Positions 1 through 10,812 of a DNA stretch of 64,000 bases are shown in pieces. Source of the DNA: Gephyromycinifex aptenodytis. Its GTDB lineage: Bacteria; Actinomycetota; Actinomycetes; Actinomycetales; Dermatophilaceae. The stretch covers positions 1,302,001 to 1,366,000 of the forward strand of contig NZ_CP051155.1 of the NCBI RefSeq assembly GCF_012277275.1. Reading direction: 5' to 3'. Both the position numbers and the translations under genes were made by a program. Position 1 is the stretch's first letter, and each line of letters starts with the position of its first letter. Below the pieces are notes generated by a model, which was not told the origin of the DNA, searched no databases, and worked only from the letters and a program-made list of their open reading frames with translations.

Positions 1-1028
1 CCGTGGTTGACCATGTACAGGATCGAGCCCGCCTGAGAGACAGACGTCAAGGCGAAGATGCCGAGCACGATGAACCCGAAGTGGCTCACCGAGGTGTAGG
101 CGATCAGTCGCATCATGTCGCGGCTACCGATTGCGGCGGCAGCGCCGTACAGGATCGAGATCAGCGCCAGCACGATGATGACCGGAGTGGCCCACTGGCT
201 GGCGTTGGGGAACATCTGCAGGCAGAACCGGATCATGCCGTAGGTACCGACCTTGTCCAGCACGCCGACCAACAGGACGGCGGTGGCCGGACGGGCCTCG
301 GTGGCAGCCTCCGGCAGCCAGGTGTGCACCGGCCACATCGGAGCCTTGACCGCGAAAGCGATGAAGAAGCCGAGGAAGAGCAGGTTCTCCGTCATCGGGG
401 CCATCGTGAGGTTCGTCAGGTTGCCGATGAGGTAACCCTCCGGGCCGCGGGGGCCGACGAAGAACACGGCGATGACCGCGACGAGCATGATGAGCCCACC
501 GGCCAGCGAGAACAGCAAGAACTTGATCGCTGCCCGGGTGCGCCCTGCGCCGCCGTAGCTTCCGATGAGGAAGTACACCGGCAAGAGCATGGCCTCGAAG
601 AAGACGTAGAAGAGGAAGACGTCGATGGAGGCGAAGACGCCGACCATCATCGTCTCCAGCACCAGCATCCACGCGAAGTAAGCCTTCTCGCGACGGCCAC
701 CCTCAGGAACGTCGTTCCAGGCGGCCAGCAGGCAGATCGGCACCAGGATCGCGGCCATGAGAATCATGGCCAGCGCCATGCCATCCACACCGAGGGCGTA
801 GCTGACACCCCACTGCGGGATCCACGGCACGCGCTCCACGAGCTGGAACTGCTCGGCCGCACCGGGCTGGAACTGCATGGTGGCCAGGACGGCCACCGCC
901 AGGGTGATGAGTGAGGTCACCAGCGCCACCAGACGCGAGGCACCGCGCCCCGGCAGGAGCATGACGACCAGGGCTCCCACGAGCGGGATCAGCCCGATCG
1001 TGGTCAACCAGGGAAAACTGCTGAGCAT
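1..1028 (-). CDS. nuoM: NADH-quinone oxidoreductase subunit M (3' part outside window)
   Basis: Membrane subunit of respiratory complex I, one of the three antiporter-like proton-pumping subunits. The frame opens with ATG at 1028 ([18 protein letters not shown]) and runs without a stop to the window edge, giving about 342 of the usual ~500 residues. Visible family features are repeated hydrophobic helices, the conserved glutamate in the FFEAMLLPVYFLIG helix, and KAPMWPVHTWLPEA, the lysine-containing channel segment typical of NuoM. The start overlaps the nuoL stop by one base (TGATG), so it is translationally coupled. nuoN would be expected next, outside the window. The C-terminal part is missing only because the window ends. 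Confidence 0.96.
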   Translation of the reverse strand, partial: MLSSFPWLTTIGLIPLVGALVVMLLPGRGASRLVALVTSLITLAVAVLATMQFQPGAAEQFQLVERVPWIPQWGVSYALGVDGMALAMILMAAILVPICLLAAWNDVPEGGRREKAYFAWMLVLETMMVGVFASIDVFLFYVFFEAMLLPVYFLIGSYGGAGRTRAAIKFLLFSLAGGLIMLVAVIAVFFVGPRGPEGYLIGNLTNLTMAPMTENLLFLGFFIAFAVKAPMWPVHTWLPEAATEARPATAVLLVGVLDKVGTYGMIRFCLQMFPNASQWATPVIIVLALISILYGAAAAIGSRDMMRLIAYTSVSHFGFIVLGIFALTSVSQAGSILYMVNH

Positions 1029-2974
1029 CACTGCACCACCCACACGCCGAGGAGAATTGCGACGATGCCGATGAGCATCGTCAGGGCATACGACCGAACG
1101 AAACCGTTCTGCAGGCGACGCACTGCGCCCGACGCGCCGGCGATCGCGGAACCGAAGCCGGTGAAACCGCTGTCGAGACCGTTTTCGTCTGCGTAGGCGA
1201 GTCCGCCAGCGGCCGCCAGCCCGGGTCCGACGAAGACACCCTGGTTGACGTCGTCCTGGAAGAAGTCCCGACGCGCCACCTGAGTGATCAGCGAACCGCG
1301 CGGAGCCACGCGGGCAACCTCGTCACGCCCGTACATCATCCACGCCAGCGCCACACCGGCGAGCACGAGGACGAAGACCGAGAGCTGGATGACCATCACC
1401 GGCAGTACCGGTTCGTGGTGAACAGCGTGCCCGGTGACCGGTTCAAGCCACCGCGGGAAGTCCACCAGCGTGAGGATCAAGCCGAGGAACGCCGAGCCGA
1501 AAGCCAGCACGATCATCGGGATGGTCATCGTCAGCGGAGACTCGTGCGGGTGGTCCGTCTCGTTCCAGCGTGCCTTGCCGTGGAAGGTCATGAAGAACAG
1601 CCGCGACATGTAGAACGCCGTCAGACCGGCCACGAACAGGGTGGTCAGACCGAAGACCCAGGGACGCCAGCCCTCGCCGACGAAGGCGGCCTCAATGATG
1701 AGGTCCTTGCTCCAGAAGCCCGACAGGCCCGGGACACCGATGATGGCCAGCCACCCCAGCCCGAAGGTGAGCCAGGTGATCTTCATGGCCTTGCCCAGGG
1801 CACCGAAGGTGCGCATGTCGACCCGGTTGTTCATGCCGTGCATGACCGAGCCGGCACCGAGGAACATGCCGGCCTTGAAGAAGCCGTGCGTGAGCAGGTG
1901 GAAGATGGCGAAGGCGTAGCCGATCGGGCCGAGACCGGCCGCGAGCATCATGTAACCGATCTGGCTCATCGTCGAGGCGGCCAGCGCCTTCTTGATGTCG
2001 TCCTTGGCGCAACCGATGATCGCGCCCATCGTCAACGTGATCGCACCGACGATGGTCACTGCGAGCTGCGCGTCCGGGGACAAGGTGTAGATCGCGTTGC
2101 TGCGCACCACCAGGTAGACACCGGCGGTGACCATGGTGGCTGCGTGGATCAGGGCCGACACGGGGGTCGGACCGGCCATCGCGTCGCCTAGCCAGCTCTG
2201 CAGCGGGAACTGAGCCGACTTACCGCAGGCAGCAAGCAGCAGCAGCAGACCGAGCGCGGTCAGCACACCCTGGCTGGCGTTCGGAGCCGCCGCGGAGACC
2301 CCGGCGAAAGTGACCGTTCCGAAGGTGGCGAACATCAACATGATCGCGATACCCAGACCGAAGTCACCAACGCGGTTGAGGATGAACGCCTTGTTACCGG
2401 CGGCCGCATAGGCCGGGTTCCAGTTCCAGAAGCTGATCAGCAGGAAGGAAGCCAGACCCACGCCTTCCCAACCGACATAGAGCAGCAGGTAGGAGTCGGC
2501 CAGCACCAGGGTCAGCATCGCCGCCACGAACAGGTTCAAGTAGGCGAAGAACCGGCGCTTGGCTGGGTCGTGCTCCATGTACCCCAGGGAGTACACGTGG
2601 ATGAGCGAACCCACGAAGGTGACCAGCAGGACGAAGCTGATGGACAGCGGGTCAACAAGGAGACCGATGTCAAGAGCGAACGATCCGGCCGGGATCCAGG
2701 ACCACAGCCCGATCCCTTGCCCGCGCTGCGCGGGGTCCAGCCCCAGCAAGTGCAGGAAGGAGGCTGCGGCAACCAGGAACGAGGCCCAGGACAAAGCCGT
2801 GGCCAGGATCGGGCCGAACGAGTCCGTTGCGCGGCCGCCTACAAGCAGCAGCCCGGCGCCCAGCAGCGGCAGTGCAATGACAAGCCACATCCAGGCGGTG
2901 GCTCCGCTCGCGGCCGTGGCTGCGAGCGGTTCGCTCGCGCCGACGAGCGCGGCGGCGGAGATGAGAGGTAGCAC
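1028..2974 (-). CDS. nuoL: NADH-quinone oxidoreductase subunit L
   Basis: Largest membrane subunit of complex I, 648 aa, the distal proton-pumping antiporter-like module with its lateral helix. Many transmembrane helices are visible. Family motifs include [14 protein letters not shown] near residue 165 (conserved glutamate), [20 protein letters not shown] near 250 (conserved lysine-helix equivalent) and [16 protein letters not shown]. The start is GTG at 2974, giving [12 protein letters not shown]; the first ~30 residues are more variable than the rest. It lies 12 bp downstream of nuoK and overlaps nuoM by one base. Length and motifs match the family; no defects are seen. Confidence 0.97.
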   Translation of the reverse strand: MLPLISAAALVGASEPLAATAASGATAWMWLVIALPLLGAGLLLVGGRATDSFGPILATALSWASFLVAAASFLHLLGLDPAQRGQGIGLWSWIPAGSFALDIGLLVDPLSISFVLLVTFVGSLIHVYSLGYMEHDPAKRRFFAYLNLFVAAMLTLVLADSYLLLYVGWEGVGLASFLLISFWNWNPAYAAAGNKAFILNRVGDFGLGIAIMLMFATFGTVTFAGVSAAAPNASQGVLTALGLLLLLAACGKSAQFPLQSWLGDAMAGPTPVSALIHAATMVTAGVYLVVRSNAIYTLSPDAQLAVTIVGAITLTMGAIIGCAKDDIKKALAASTMSQIGYMMLAAGLGPIGYAFAIFHLLTHGFFKAGMFLGAGSVMHGMNNRVDMRTFGALGKAMKITWLTFGLGWLAIIGVPGLSGFWSKDLIIEAAFVGEGWRPWVFGLTTLFVAGLTAFYMSRLFFMTFHGKARWNETDHPHESPLTMTIPMIVLAFGSAFLGLILTLVDFPRWLEPVTGHAVHHEPVLPVMVIQLSVFVLVLAGVALAWMMYGRDEVARVAPRGSLITQVARRDFFQDDVNQGVFVGPGLAAAGGLAYADENGLDSGFTGFGSAIAGASGAVRRLQNGFVRSYALTMLIGIVAILLGVWVVQ

Positions 2975-2986
2975 GCTGCTCGCTCC

Positions 2987-3286
2987 TTACAGCTTCAACA
3001 GGTTGGCGTCGTCGACCGAAGCCGATCGGCGGGCACGGAAGATCGTCATGATGATCGCCAGTCCGACGACGACCTCGGCGGCCGCGACGGCCATCACGAA
3101 GAGGGCGATGGTCTGGCCTTCGATGCTGCCGTTCATACGACCGAAGGTCACGAACGTCAGGTTGACCGCGTTGAGCATGAGCTCGATGCCCATGAACACG
3201 ATGAGGGCGTTGCGCCGCACCAGGACGGTGGCAGCACCGACGGAGAACAGGATCGCCGCCAAATAGAGGTAATTGGCCAAGCTCAT
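2987..3286 (-). CDS. nuoK: NADH-quinone oxidoreductase subunit K
   Basis: Small three-helix membrane subunit of complex I, 99 aa, the normal length. The helix-2 segment [16 protein letters not shown] carries the conserved glutamate of the quinone-to-membrane proton path, and a second conserved glutamate sits in the [13 protein letters not shown] helix. The ATG at 3286 overlaps the nuoJ stop by four bases (ATGA). The C-terminal tail ANLLKL is short and polar. Gene order nuoJ-K-L is the standard one. Confidence 0.97.
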   Translation of the reverse strand: MSLANYLYLAAILFSVGAATVLVRRNALIVFMGIELMLNAVNLTFVTFGRMNGSIEGQTIALFVMAVAAAEVVVGLAIIMTIFRARRSASVDDANLLKL

Positions 3287-4050
3287 CGCTGTTTGCCCTC
3301 CTCGATCTCGTTCTCGATCTCCACCGACGGGTCAACGTACCGGTCGGGCGTGATCAGCTGCTCACGGGCCACGAGGACGCGTGAGACCGACAGCTCGCTG
3401 GGCGTGCCATCGGGCAGCAGCGCCGGGGTGTCGACCGCGTTGTGCCGGGCGTACACACCAGGTGCGGGCAGACCGGCCACGTAGTGGTTGTCCCGGATGC
3501 GTCGCTTGGAGCGTTCCCGCTGAGAGGGCTTGGGTACCAGACGTTCACGGTGAGCCAGGACCATCGCCGCGATCGCGGAGACGACCAGCAGCACACCGAT
3601 CATCTCGAAGGCCCACATGTACTGACCGAAGATGACTTCTGCCAAACCGGTGACGTTACCTGCGGCATTGATCTCCTCGATCGGGCGCCCCGGACGGAAG
3701 GCCACCCCACTCAGCGTGGAGATGATCAGGGCCGCCAGGCCCAGCGCGACCAGGATGGAGACCACACGATGGCCTCGGATCGTTTCGACCATCGTCTCGG
3801 AGGCATCCACACCGATGAGCATGATGACGAAGACGAACAGCATCATCACGGCGCCGCTGTAGACGAAGATCTGGACGATCCCCAGGAAGTCCGCGCCCTG
3901 TGCCAGGTAGACGATGCCGAGCAGGATCATCACGAACACCATCGACAAGGCGGCGTACACCGCCCGCTTGGCGAACAGCAGACCGCAGGCCCCGATAACC
4001 ATGATCGGGGCGGCGATGAAGAACAGAACCGCCTCGCCAGTGCCGGTCAT
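3283..4050 (-). CDS. nuoJ: NADH-quinone oxidoreductase subunit J
   Basis: Membrane subunit of complex I, 255 aa. Five hydrophobic helices occupy about residues 5-175; the helix with [20 protein letters not shown] is the conserved NuoJ segment that contains the pi-bulge in solved structures. Residues ~175-255 form a charged cytoplasmic tail ([18 protein letters not shown] onwards) that is longer than in E. coli NuoJ, as is common in actinobacteria. The start ATG at 4050 overlaps the nuoI stop by four bases. It acts in the inner membrane arm next to NuoK and NuoA. Confidence 0.96.
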   Translation of the reverse strand: MTGTGEAVLFFIAAPIMVIGACGLLFAKRAVYAALSMVFVMILLGIVYLAQGADFLGIVQIFVYSGAVMMLFVFVIMLIGVDASETMVETIRGHRVVSILVALGLAALIISTLSGVAFRPGRPIEEINAAGNVTGLAEVIFGQYMWAFEMIGVLLVVSAIAAMVLAHRERLVPKPSQRERSKRRIRDNHYVAGLPAPGVYARHNAVDTPALLPDGTPSELSVSRVLVAREQLITPDRYVDPSVEIENEIEEGKQR

Positions 4051-4868
4051 CGCTGGGTACCGCCTTCCGTGAGTCCGTGAGGGTGCGCCTGCGCCGAACC
4101 TTCGTGGCTTCGTGCCGTCCCCGCGCCCGGCGTGGGCTCAGCGACACTGCCCTGGGCATCCAGCTGCGCGATCTCCGCGCTGCGGCGGCGGGCGAACTCC
4201 TCTTGCTCGGGAGTGGCCCTGGCGATCTTGCCCTGGTAGTAGTCGCGCTCCTCCATGCCCTCCACCATCGGGTGGGGTGCCGAGACCATTCCTTCTTGGA
4301 CGGGCGCCAGGAGCTGGTGCTTTTCGAAGATGAGGTCCTGGCGGTTGTGATCGGCCAACTCGTAGAAGTTGGTCATCGTCAGGGCACGGGTCGGACACGC
4401 CTCGATGCACAACCCGCAGAAAATGCAGCGCAGGTAGTTGATCTGGTAGACGCGGCCGTACCGCTCGCCCGGGGAGAACCGGCCGGTTCCACCCTCGGCC
4501 TCGGGGGTGTCGTCGTTGTCAGCGCCCTCGACCAGGATCGCGTCGGCAGGGCAGGCCCACGCGCAGAGCTCGCACCCGACGCACTTCTCGAGCCCGTCCG
4601 GGTGCCGGTTGAGCTGGTGACGTCCGTGATAGCGCGGCTGGGTGGGCCGCTTCTCTTCGGGGTATTCCTCGGTCGGGTTCTTCTTGAACTGCTGCAGGAA
4701 CGTGGTGCCGAACCCGGCTACCGGGGCAAACAGATCCTGCAGGAAGCCGCCTTGGTGTTCGGCCTGGACCTGCTCCGCGCCACGCACGGTCAAGGGGGCG
4801 GAAGTGGGCCGTACCGCGGGGCGCCGCTCGTCGCCCGCGCTGTCGTGCGTCGGGGTGGGATCAGCCAC
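4047..4868 (-). CDS. nuoI: NADH-quinone oxidoreductase subunit I (2x[4Fe-4S])
   Basis: Peripheral-arm ferredoxin-like subunit of complex I carrying clusters N6a and N6b. The 273 aa protein has two classical [4Fe-4S] motifs, [12 protein letters not shown] near residue 97 and [12 protein letters not shown] near residue 148. The first ~45 residues ([20 protein letters not shown]) and the last ~35 residues are low-complexity extensions beyond the conserved core, so the protein is longer than E. coli NuoI (180 aa). Start ATG at 4868 lies inside the end of nuoH (8-base overlap). It relays electrons from NuoG to NuoB. Confidence 0.97.
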   Translation of the reverse strand: MADPTPTHDSAGDERRPAVRPTSAPLTVRGAEQVQAEHQGGFLQDLFAPVAGFGTTFLQQFKKNPTEEYPEEKRPTQPRYHGRHQLNRHPDGLEKCVGCELCAWACPADAILVEGADNDDTPEAEGGTGRFSPGERYGRVYQINYLRCIFCGLCIEACPTRALTMTNFYELADHNRQDLIFEKHQLLAPVQEGMVSAPHPMVEGMEERDYYQGKIARATPEQEEFARRRSAEIAQLDAQGSVAEPTPGAGTARSHEGSAQAHPHGLTEGGTQR

Positions 4869-6180
4869 GGTTCATCTCCTGATCGGTGAGTTCTGGCGCA
4901 TCGGGACGGATGCTCGCCTGCGCGCCGGGGTGCGGCTCCACGAGCCGTTGTCCAGGCATCGGGGGAATCGGGTAACCGCCTGCGAAGGGGTCGATTTCGT
5001 CGGGGTGCTCTTCGATCCGCGCTTCAGCCTTGCGCTGCTGACCAGCATCCCACCGCATCGCGGCGATAAAGGCCAACACGAGGGCGACAGCCATGATGAT
5101 CAGCGTCGGGATCAAGGTGCGCGGGCCGAAGAAGCCCAGGCCGGCGGCGCGGATGTAAGCCACCGCCAGGACCCACGCCAAGGTGGCCGGGATGAGGAAC
5201 TTCCAGCCGAAGGCCATGAACTGGTCGTAGCGGGTCCGGGGAAGCGTGGCGCGCAGCCACACGAAGAACCACATGAACATCCACATTTTCAGCGTCAGCC
5301 ACACGATGCCCAGGTACCCGCCGTCGGGCAGGAAGGAAAGCGGGGCGTGCCAACCGCCGAGGAACAGCGTGCTCGCCAGCGCCGAGACGGTGAACATGTT
5401 CACGTACTCGCCGAGGAAGAACATTCCGAACCACATGCCGGAGTACTCGGTGTGGTAACCACCCACCAGTTCGCCTTCGCCCTCAGCCAGGTCGAAGGGC
5501 AGACGGTTGGTCTCGCCCACCATGCACACCACGTAGACAAGGAAGCTGAAGAAGGCCGGAACGATGAACCACATGCCGCGCTGCGCTTCGACGATGGTCG
5601 AGGTCGACATCGATCCCGCGTAGAGGAACACGGCGACCAGCGACAAGCCCATGCCGATCTCGTAGGAGATGACCTGAGCGGTGGAGCGCAGACCACCCAG
5701 CAGCGGGTAGGTCGATCCGGAGGACCAACCGGCCAGTACGAAGCCGTAGGCGCCTACGCCGGCCGCGGCCAGCACGATCAGCACCGCGACGGGGCTGTCG
5801 GTGACCTGCAGCGGGGTGCGGTGCCCGAACATGTTGACCATGCCCCCCAGCGGGATGACCGCGAAGGAGATGAAGGCAGTCGAACCGGCGATGATCGGCG
5901 CCAGGGTGAAGATCACGCGGTCGGCCCGAGCCGGGATGACCGCTTCCTTCCACATGAGCTTGAAGCCGTCCGCCAGGGTCTGCAGGATGCCCCACGGCCC
6001 GAACCGGTTGGGGCCCGGACGCTGCTGCATCTGACCCACGATGCGACGTTCGAACCAGATGACCACGACCACCTGCAGGAGCAGATAGACGAAGACGAGG
6101 ACGGCCTTGATCGCGCTCAACCACAGCGGAGTGTCCGAGAAGTCAGCCACGGGACCGGAGAGCGTGAAGATCGGGCTCAT
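4861..6180 (-). CDS. nuoH: NADH-quinone oxidoreductase subunit H
   Basis: Membrane subunit forming much of the quinone-binding chamber of complex I, 439 aa. I start it at ATG 6180 ([16 protein letters not shown]), which overlaps the nuoG stop by four bases (ATGA). An upstream in-frame start at 6273 would add 31 residues unlike the family and lie inside nuoG. Conserved NuoH segments include [20 protein letters not shown] near residue 45 and [20 protein letters not shown] near 220, a quinone-site loop rich in acidic residues. About eight to nine helices are visible. The last ~60 residues are a hydrophilic tail ([17 protein letters not shown]) that is not conserved. Confidence 0.96.
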   Translation of the reverse strand: MSPIFTLSGPVADFSDTPLWLSAIKAVLVFVYLLLQVVVVIWFERRIVGQMQQRPGPNRFGPWGILQTLADGFKLMWKEAVIPARADRVIFTLAPIIAGSTAFISFAVIPLGGMVNMFGHRTPLQVTDSPVAVLIVLAAAGVGAYGFVLAGWSSGSTYPLLGGLRSTAQVISYEIGMGLSLVAVFLYAGSMSTSTIVEAQRGMWFIVPAFFSFLVYVVCMVGETNRLPFDLAEGEGELVGGYHTEYSGMWFGMFFLGEYVNMFTVSALASTLFLGGWHAPLSFLPDGGYLGIVWLTLKMWMFMWFFVWLRATLPRTRYDQFMAFGWKFLIPATLAWVLAVAYIRAAGLGFFGPRTLIPTLIIMAVALVLAFIAAMRWDAGQQRKAEARIEEHPDEIDPFAGGYPIPPMPGQRLVEPHPGAQASIRPDAPELTDQEMNRG

Positions 6181-8669
6181 GCGACACCACCCTTCGACAG
6201 TGTGACGACGTCCCCGGCGAGCGCGCCCAAAGCGGTGCGCACCCGTGAGCGGGGCGAGTTCGTAGGCAGCCACACGACGTGGTCCACCATGGGCGTGATC
6301 TGCGCGGGCAGGGTGATCGCCCCGCGCTGGGTAGCCACGGTGAGCGGCTGACCGTCAGCCACCCCGACACCGGCGGCCGTCACGGCGGACAGTCGAGCCA
6401 CCGGCTGGGGGGCGGTGCCGGCCAGGAACGGCTCACCGTCCTGCATGACACCGGCGTCCAGCAGGTGGTGCCAGGTAGCCAGGACCGCCTGATGATCTCC
6501 GAGGGTGGGAAGACGCTCGGCCGAGGTGGCCGGCGGTGAGGTGCGTGGCCCGGACCAGGAGCCCAGTCGCTGCATGTCAGCGCGGGTAGCGGCCAGGGTC
6601 GAGGTCGAGAGGAACTCCCCCATCTCCCCCGCCAGCAGGTCCAGAACCCGCAGATCCGACATCGCGGTCGTCTCCAGTGCCTGCGCGAACTGCAGCAGAC
6701 GCCCTTCCCAGTTGACATAGGAGCCGGCCCGCTCATCGTGGGAGGAGACGGGCAGGACGACGTCGGCGTGATCCATCACGTCACCGGCACGCAGGTCGAG
6801 CGCGACCACGAAGGCCCGCTGCAGCGCGAGTGCTACCCGACCAGGCTCGGGCAGATCGGCGGCTTCGACGCCACCGATGAGCAAACCGCCAAGTTCTCCG
6901 GTAGCGGCGGCGGCGATGATGGCATTGCCGTCGCGGCCGGGAGTGGCCGGGAGACTGTCGACGCCCCAGGAGGCGGCCAGGTCGGCACGAGCTTCTTCCT
7001 GAGCCACCGGACGACCGCCGGGCAGCAGGTTGGGCAGCGCGCCTGCTTCCAGGGCAGCGCGTTCGCCGGCACGGCGCGGGACCCACGCCACGCGGGCGCC
7101 GGTCTTCTGCGCGAGAGCAGCAATCGCGGACAGGGCACCGGGCACGGTGGCCATCCGCTCGCCGACCACGATGATCGCGGTGGAGTTCAGCGTTGCGCTG
7201 ACCGCTTCCAGCTCTGGACGTCCCTCGCGGATCGCGTGCAGGAGTTCGGATTCGGTGCCCGGCGCGGCCTGCACCAGGCTGCCGGTGAGCTTGGTCAAAC
7301 CGTTCGTGGCGAACGGGGCGATCGAGAAGACGGCCGTCTTGTTCTTGCGAACGCCCTTGCGCAGGCGCAGGAACATCATCGGCGACTCTTCTTCAGGCTC
7401 GATGCCGACCAGGAGCACAGCCCCGGCCTGTTCGAGATCATCGTAGGAGACCGCCCCGTCCTCGGGGTTGGTCGCAACCACGTGCGAGGCGAGGAATTCC
7501 TGCTCCTCCACCGAGTGCGGACGGGCCCGGAAGTCGATGTCATTTGTGCCCAGCACGACCCGAGCGAACTTGCTGTAGGCGTAGGCGTCTTCAGCACTGA
7601 GTCGACCACCGGTCAAGACCCCGACGCCGCCTCGACGCTGGGCCGAGGCCAGCCCCTGAGCCGCGACGGTTAGCGCCTCCGGCCAGGAGGCGACCCGCAA
7701 CGTGCCGTCACTGTCGCGCACCTTGGGTGCGGCCAGACGGTCGGGCTGGCGTTGGTACGGGAACGCCCAGCGACCCTTGTCGCAGTTCCACTCTTCGTTC
7801 ACCTCAGGGGTGTTGGTCACCATCCGCCGCAGGACGGTGCCACGGCGGTGGTCGGTGCGCTGCACGCAGCCACTGGCGCAGTGTTCACACACGCCCGGAG
7901 TGGAGACCAGGTCGAAGGGGCGGCTACGGAAGCGGTAGGTGGCGCTGGTGAGGGCACCCACCGGGCAGATCTGCACGGTGTTGCCCGAGAAGTAGGAAGC
8001 AAAGGGCTTCTCTTGGTAGATGCCGATCTGGCTGTTCGCGCCCCGCTCGGTGAGCGAGATGAACGGGTCGCCCGCGATCTGGTCGGAGAAGCGGGTGCAG
8101 CGCTGACACAGCACGCAACGCTCCCGGTCCAGCAGCACCTGGGTGCTGACATTGACCGGCTTGGGGTAAGTGCGCTTGACGTCATTGAAGCGGCTGGTGG
8201 CCCGGCCGTGGCTCAGCGCCTGGTTCTGCAGCGGACATTCCCCACCCTTGTCGCAGACGGGGCAGTCCAGCGGGTGGTTGATGAGCAGGAACTCCATCAC
8301 GCCCTGCTGCGCCTTGTCCGCCACCGGTGAGGACAACTGCGTGCTGACCTCCATGCCCGGAGAGACGGTCATCGTGCACGAGGCCTGCGGCTTGGGCATC
8401 TTGGCGATCTTGCCGTCGCGACCGGGGGTCGCCACCTCCACCAGGCACTGGCGACAAGCGCCAGCCGGCTCCAGCAGCGGGTGGTCGCAGAACCGCGGGA
8501 TCTCGATGCCGATCTGCTCCGCGGCCCGGATGACGAGAGACCCCTTAGGCGCCTGGGTCGGGATGCCGTCAATCGTCAGCTCGACCATCTCGACCGGCGG
8601 CGGCAGTTGCGCGTTACCGCCTTCAGAGGTTGGGTTACTCCCCGACGCGGGGCTGGTCGGGACGGTCAT
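6177..8669 (-). CDS. nuoG: NADH-quinone oxidoreductase subunit G
   Basis: Large iron-sulfur subunit of the complex I peripheral arm, 830 aa, with a molybdopterin-oxidoreductase-like C-terminal fold. Cluster motifs appear in order: a ferredoxin-type [2Fe-2S] region with [19 protein letters not shown] near residue 61, the His-Cys motif [17 protein letters not shown] near 132, the [4Fe-4S] pair [10 protein letters not shown] and the following distal cysteine, then [17 protein letters not shown] near 260, consistent with cluster N7-type ligands. The middle and C-terminal regions resemble a degenerate formate dehydrogenase-like domain. Start ATG at 8669 overlaps nuoF's stop by four bases. Confidence 0.95.
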   Translation of the reverse strand: MTVPTSPASGSNPTSEGGNAQLPPPVEMVELTIDGIPTQAPKGSLVIRAAEQIGIEIPRFCDHPLLEPAGACRQCLVEVATPGRDGKIAKMPKPQASCTMTVSPGMEVSTQLSSPVADKAQQGVMEFLLINHPLDCPVCDKGGECPLQNQALSHGRATSRFNDVKRTYPKPVNVSTQVLLDRERCVLCQRCTRFSDQIAGDPFISLTERGANSQIGIYQEKPFASYFSGNTVQICPVGALTSATYRFRSRPFDLVSTPGVCEHCASGCVQRTDHRRGTVLRRMVTNTPEVNEEWNCDKGRWAFPYQRQPDRLAAPKVRDSDGTLRVASWPEALTVAAQGLASAQRRGGVGVLTGGRLSAEDAYAYSKFARVVLGTNDIDFRARPHSVEEQEFLASHVVATNPEDGAVSYDDLEQAGAVLLVGIEPEEESPMMFLRLRKGVRKNKTAVFSIAPFATNGLTKLTGSLVQAAPGTESELLHAIREGRPELEAVSATLNSTAIIVVGERMATVPGALSAIAALAQKTGARVAWVPRRAGERAALEAGALPNLLPGGRPVAQEEARADLAASWGVDSLPATPGRDGNAIIAAAATGELGGLLIGGVEAADLPEPGRVALALQRAFVVALDLRAGDVMDHADVVLPVSSHDERAGSYVNWEGRLLQFAQALETTAMSDLRVLDLLAGEMGEFLSTSTLAATRADMQRLGSWSGPRTSPPATSAERLPTLGDHQAVLATWHHLLDAGVMQDGEPFLAGTAPQPVARLSAVTAAGVGVADGQPLTVATQRGAITLPAQITPMVDHVVWLPTNSPRSRVRTALGALAGDVVTLSKGGVA

Positions 8670-9979
8670 GAGGACACGCTCTCCTTAGCGAACAGGGTGG
8701 ACCGCTCCGGCGGGAAGGACACGTCGACCGGGGTGGTCATCGCCATCTCGAACTCTTCGCGGAAGTACTTGATACCGGACATCACCGGGCTCGTCGCACC
8801 GTCACCCAGAGCGCAGAAAGAGCGTCCGAGGATGTTGCTCGCAATGTCGTCCAGTTTGTCGATGTCGCCCGGCAATCCCTGACCCGCTTCCAGGCGGGCG
8901 AGAATCTGCTTGAGCCAGTAAGTGCCTTCGCGACACGGTGTGCATTTGCCGCACGACTCGTGGGCGTAGAAGTCGATCCACCGTGAGACGGCCTTCACGA
9001 CCGAGACGGTCTCATCGAAGATCTGCAACGCGCGGGTACCCAACATCGAACCGGCCGCGCCGACGGACTCGAAGTCCAACGGCACGTCGAGGTGTTCCTT
9101 GGTGAACAGCGGCGTCGAGGACCCACCCGGGGTCCAGAACTTCAGCTCGTGGCCGGCACGGATACCACCGGCCATGTCGATGAGTTCGCGCAGCGTGATA
9201 CCTAGCGGCGCCTCGTACTGACCCGGCCGGGTGACGTGCCCGGAGAGGCTGAAGATCCCGAAGCCCTTGGAACGCTCGGTTCCCATCTGCCCGAACCATT
9301 CCGCGCCGTGCAACATGATCGGCGGAACCGAGGCGATGGACTCGACGTTGTTCACCACGGTGGGCCGGGCGTACAGACCGGCGACAGCGGGGAACGGCGG
9401 CTTCAACCGCGGTTGGCCACGGCGGCCTTCGAGGGAGTCAAGCAGCGCGGTCTCTTCACCACAGATGTAGGCGCCGGCACCGGCGTGGACCGTGATGTCC
9501 AGGTCGAAACCGCTGCCCAGGATGTTCTTGCCGAGATATCCGGCTGCGTACGCCTCCTGCACGGCCTGCATGAGGCGCCGGTAGACGTGCACGACCTCGC
9601 CACGCAGGTACACGAACGCGTGGTGGCAGCCGATCGCGTAGCTGGTGATGATCATGCCCTCGATCAGGAACTGGGGGCTGGCCATGAGCAGCGGGATGTC
9701 CTTGCAGGTTCCCGGCTCGGACTCATCGGCGTTGACGACCAGGTAGCGGGGGCCGCCGTCCGGCGGGGGCAGGAAGCCCCACTTCATCCCGGTTGGGAAG
9801 CCCGCACCGCCGCGGCCGCGCAGGCCGGAGTCCTTGGCCTGCTGCACCAGCGCATCCGGCTCGGTGGCCAGTGCCTTACGCAGTGCTTGGTAGCCCTCGT
9901 AACGCTCGTACGTGGCCAGAGACCACGACTGCGCCTCACCCCACGGTTTGGTGAGGATAGGGGTCAGTTCGGTGCTCAT
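8666..9979 (-). CDS. nuoF: NADH-quinone oxidoreductase subunit F (NADH/FMN binding)
   Basis: NADH-oxidising subunit, 437 aa. It contains the glycine-rich NADH site [18 protein letters not shown] near residue 53, the FMN region [16 protein letters not shown] near 88, and the [4Fe-4S] N3 ligand motif [12 protein letters not shown] near 345 with the fourth cysteine in [10 protein letters not shown]. Length fits the family. The ATG at 9979 shares one base with the nuoE stop (TGATG). Together with NuoE and NuoG it forms the electron-input module. Confidence 0.97.
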   Translation of the reverse strand: MSTELTPILTKPWGEAQSWSLATYERYEGYQALRKALATEPDALVQQAKDSGLRGRGGAGFPTGMKWGFLPPPDGGPRYLVVNADESEPGTCKDIPLLMASPQFLIEGMIITSYAIGCHHAFVYLRGEVVHVYRRLMQAVQEAYAAGYLGKNILGSGFDLDITVHAGAGAYICGEETALLDSLEGRRGQPRLKPPFPAVAGLYARPTVVNNVESIASVPPIMLHGAEWFGQMGTERSKGFGIFSLSGHVTRPGQYEAPLGITLRELIDMAGGIRAGHELKFWTPGGSSTPLFTKEHLDVPLDFESVGAAGSMLGTRALQIFDETVSVVKAVSRWIDFYAHESCGKCTPCREGTYWLKQILARLEAGQGLPGDIDKLDDIASNILGRSFCALGDGATSPVMSGIKYFREEFEMAMTTPVDVSFPPERSTLFAKESVSS

Positions 9980-10812
9980 CAGCCCACCTTCCCGTCGCCG
10001 GGCTTCTCGGCCGGCGCGTTGGCCGGGGTGTCAGTGGAACTCGGCATTCCTGGGGTCAAAGATCCGTCGCTCTGGGCCGAATCCGAAGCCGAAGTCGGCT
10101 CCTGCTGCTGGCCGGCGGGAGCGTTCCAGCCCTTCTCCTTGGCCAAGGTCAACCCGCGAAGCGACGCTTCACCGGCGCCGGGGCCTTCCGAGGCGCGCCC
10201 GTCGGGGAACCCGGCGAGCACCCGCGAAATCTCCTTGAACGTCGCCAGCTTGTCCGGGCCGCGGGTGGGCTGGACGTCCTGGCCTGAGCGCAGCGCGTCG
10301 ACCATCGCGATGACCGACTCGGGGGTCTGGTTGTCGAAGAACTCCCAGTTGCCCATGACCACGGGGGCGTAGTCGCAGGCCGCGTTGCATTCCAAACGTT
10401 CCAGGGTGATCTTGCCGTCCGGGGTCGTCTCGTCGTGTCCGATCCCGAGGTGAGCGCTGACCGCCTCCCAGATGGCGTCGCCGCCCATGATCGCGCACAG
10501 CGTGTTCGTGCAGACGCCGACGCTGTAGTCCCCGTTGGGGAAGCGCTTGTACTGGGTGTAGAACGTCGCCACTCCGCTGACCTCGGCCCCGGTCAGGTCC
10601 AAGGTCTCGGCGCAGAACTCGATGCCGCGCGTGGTGACGTGGCCGTCAACGCTCTGCACCAGGTGCAGCAGCGGCAGCAGCGCCGAACGCTTCTGCGGGT
10701 AGCGAGCGACGATCTCGGCGGCGTCGATACGCAGCCGATCCAGGGTGTCCTGGTCGTAGGAAGGCGTAGCGATCGCCGGTTGAGAACCGTAGTTAGGCCT
10801 GGTGGTGTCCAT
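9979..10812 (-). CDS. nuoE: NADH-quinone oxidoreductase subunit E with long C-terminal tail
   Basis: Thioredoxin-fold [2Fe-2S] subunit of the NADH dehydrogenase module, 277 aa. The N1a cluster ligands are visible as GVCTNTLCAIMGG near residue 98 and CNAACDYAPVVMGNWEFF near 140. The conserved core ends near residue 195. The last ~80 residues, with EGPGAGEASLRGLTLAKEKG and then a Pro/Ser/Ala-rich stretch, form a low-complexity extension absent from E. coli NuoE (166 aa) but typical in kind for Micrococcales. Start ATG 10812 overlaps the nuoD stop by one base. Confidence 0.96.
   Translation of the reverse strand: MDTTRPNYGSQPAIATPSYDQDTLDRLRIDAAEIVARYPQKRSALLPLLHLVQSVDGHVTTRGIEFCAETLDLTGAEVSGVATFYTQYKRFPNGDYSVGVCTNTLCAIMGGDAIWEAVSAHLGIGHDETTPDGKITLERLECNAACDYAPVVMGNWEFFDNQTPESVIAMVDALRSGQDVQPTRGPDKLATFKEISRVLAGFPDGRASEGPGAGEASLRGLTLAKEKGWNAPAGQQQEPTSASDSAQSDGSLTPGMPSSTDTPANAPAEKPGDGKVG

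Noticed and set aside
4642-6351. Long open frame (569 codons) on the plus strand opposite nuoI-nuoH
   Set aside because: It is the antisense of nuoI, nuoH and nuoG coding sequence, has Gln/Glu/His-rich composition and no recognisable domain; typical high-GC third-position shadow.
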